A stretch of DNA of 64,000 nt, from the NCBI RefSeq assembly GCF_013911645.1, contig NZ_JACESV010000003.1:1-64000 (forward strand), in the 5' to 3' direction. The position numbers and the translations under genes are program-made. Each line of letters starts with the position of its first letter. Within the stretch, counting starts at the first letter, position 1. The notes below the pieces were generated by a model. The model saw nothing but the letters and a program-made list of their open reading frames with translations. It ran no database searches and had not been told where the DNA came from. This document shows positions 62,778-64,000 of the stretch, in pieces. The stretch is from Allomuricauda sp. Its GTDB lineage: Bacteria > Bacteroidota > Bacteroidia > Flavobacteriales > Flavobacteriaceae.

Positions 62778-63868
62778 GCACCAAACGTATCCTTGTCAAA
62801 CTAATGGGGACGGCCTGCCTAAGTTTAGGGGCGGTAATGACCTTGTTCCTTTTTTCGGAGCAACAGGTTCACCGAAACAATGCCTTTACCCGTCGGTATC
62901 CGCCCCATCCCGTGGTCAAACAATATCATCTGGATCTTGGCCATAATTCCTATTATGTGGCCGGATGGGACGACAATGTTCTTTATCTCGGCAATAGGAC
63001 AGCACCCTGGCACCTGTTACGGATACATCTGGGTACCCAAGATACTACCCATATCCGTATGGAACCGAGGAACAAGAATCTTAGGTACCGTTCCTTGGAA
63101 ACCAGAGTACTCCCGCCCTACTTCTATGTCATGGACGGTACCATACCCTTTATCCTGCGGGGGCGGACCGGACCATGGATTGCAGAAGCTTGGATGGAAG
63201 GGACTGCCTTTTTCAACAGGGCCGTACCCATCGACAGCACTACCGTTTTCATCCGAACGATCAGTTCCCATACACAGCGATCCACCCTGGGCCTTATCCT
63301 AAAATCGGACCATTTCCAAGTCCGTTTGGACACCAGCCTTCTGGAAATTCAACTCGATGGTATCTTTGATGTGGATGGAATGCTGCTCAAAAGTGGGGAC
63401 GGGCCATACTTGGGCTACCTGTATTATTACCGAAATGAATTCATGGTCTTCGATCCCAAACTGAAAAAAACCAACCGACAACGGACCATTGATACCGTTC
63501 AACGCTCCCAAATCAGGGTTGCGGAGCCCAACCGTCAAAACCAGGTCCAAATGCAGGCCCCTCCACTGATCATCAATAGATCTGGGTCCATGGATGGGAA
63601 CGTTTTTTTGGTACAGTCGGACCGGTTGGGGCGTAATGAAAGCAGATCTATGTTGGAACAGGCCTCCATCATTGATGTGTACAATCACAAAAAGGGCACG
63701 TACGAGTTCAGTTTTTACCTATACCATATGGAGCACAAGAAGGTCAGGGAGTTTGCAATCCATGGAACACATGTAATTGCCCTTATCGGTGACCACTTAT
63801 CCGTATACCGTACTGGGGAATCTTACTTTGACCAAACCACCAACACCAAAAAAACTACAGGCCTGTAG
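62774..63868 (+). CDS. Secreted or anchored beta-rich protein of the MauE operon
   Basis: 364 residues. One N-terminal hydrophobic helix (LMGTACLSLGAVMTLFLF) acts as signal or anchor. The remainder is beta-rich with repeated short blades (YHLDLGHNSYYVAGWDDNVLYLGNR; YHMEHKKVREFAIHGTHVIALIGDHLSVYRTG), as expected for a propeller. Proteins of this size occur beside MauE-like and DUF6520 genes in Flavobacteriaceae; no function is known to me. Confidence 0.65.
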   Translation: MSTKRILVKLMGTACLSLGAVMTLFLFSEQQVHRNNAFTRRYPPHPVVKQYHLDLGHNSYYVAGWDDNVLYLGNRTAPWHLLRIHLGTQDTTHIRMEPRNKNLRYRSLETRVLPPYFYVMDGTIPFILRGRTGPWIAEAWMEGTAFFNRAVPIDSTTVFIRTISSHTQRSTLGLILKSDHFQVRLDTSLLEIQLDGIFDVDGMLLKSGDGPYLGYLYYYRNEFMVFDPKLKKTNRQRTIDTVQRSQIRVAEPNRQNQVQMQAPPLIINRSGSMDGNVFLVQSDRLGRNESRSMLEQASIIDVYNHKKGTYEFSFYLYHMEHKKVREFAIHGTHVIALIGDHLSVYRTGESYFDQTTNTKKTTGL

Positions 63869-63927
63869 CTGGGGGAAGATCGAAAACCCATCAATAGAGT
63901 AGATCATCATTTTAATTTCTATGTATT

Positions 63928-64000
63928 ATGAAAACAAAAGCAATTAAATTTATCATGCCGGCCTTGGCCATCGTTTTTGCCATTGCCGCTAGCGCCTTTA
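63928..64000 (+). CDS. DUF6520-like small exported protein, N-terminal part (cut by window edge)
   Basis: 24 codons are visible, beginning MKTKAIKFIMPALAIVFAIA and ending at the window edge with SAF. This is the signal peptide opening typical of DUF6520 small proteins of Flavobacteriaceae. It follows the MauE operon by 59 bases and probably encodes its small secreted substrate or partner. Confidence 0.7.
   Translation, partial: MKTKAIKFIMPALAIVFAIAASAF

Overview
The window is most likely from a marine-type member of the Flavobacteriaceae (Bacteroidota). The evidence is a PorP/SprF-like protein, a SusC/SusD pair, TonB-dependent receptors, Bacteroidota-type tyrosine recombinases whose first catalytic Arg is replaced, and a CTnDOT-type tra operon. 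No full tRNA, rRNA or CRISPR array is visible.

Layout. (1) Bases 1-218 hold the end of a PorP/SprF-like gene. (2) Bases 800-21450 hold a sugar-use locus. On the minus strand are xylB-xylA, a Gfo/Idh/MocA oxidoreductase, an MFS transporter, SusC, SusD, a DUF6807 protein, a lipoprotein fusing a PQQ-type propeller, cytochrome c and DUF1080, a TonB receptor and an aldose epimerase. A XylR-like AraC regulator and a LacI regulator sit between the two halves. A ~145-bp direct repeat lies at each end (543 and 21973), with a third copy at 37713. (3) Bases 22300-25000 hold a TPR protein and a protein kinase with overlapping genes. (4) Bases 25300-28600 hold a module of a divergent XRE regulator, a HEPN-like protein and three small paralogues, followed by an unusual repeat and hairpin leader. 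(5) Bases 28800-37450 hold mobile-element housekeeping genes (radC, ssb, a frameshifted parB), a Fic protein, small hypotheticals and tyrosine recombinase 1. (6) Bases 38000-49600 hold a PIN-domain pair, a second HEPN module with its leader, two arrays of single-gene cassettes and tyrosine recombinase 2. (7) Bases 49700-61900 hold a conjugation operon (traE, F, G, I, J, K, M, N order on the minus strand) that stops after traN, plus an amidase, DUF6904, a nuclease-fold protein, two regulators and RteC. (8) Bases 62300-64000 hold a MauE-like membrane protein, a secreted protein and the start of a DUF6520-like small protein.

The most interesting part is 39.3-48.0 kb. Four genes there each carry their own private pair of complementary ends, starting GTT and ending AAC. 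Between them lie ~130-145-bp imperfect palindromes. This is the geometry of integron cassettes and attC sites, but no integron integrase is visible. The arrays start behind a duplicated leader made of 57-bp repeat units, a hairpin with compensatory base changes, an AT-rich promoter-like stretch and a large palindrome. One leader follows a HEPN module directly, and a shortened leader follows the other HEPN module. Cassette cargo includes an AbiGi-like protein and a PD-(D/E)XK nuclease-like protein, which suggests a defence role. I infer several rounds of island insertion at one tRNA-like 3' end sequence, with recombinases 1 and 2 each beside a copy of that core.
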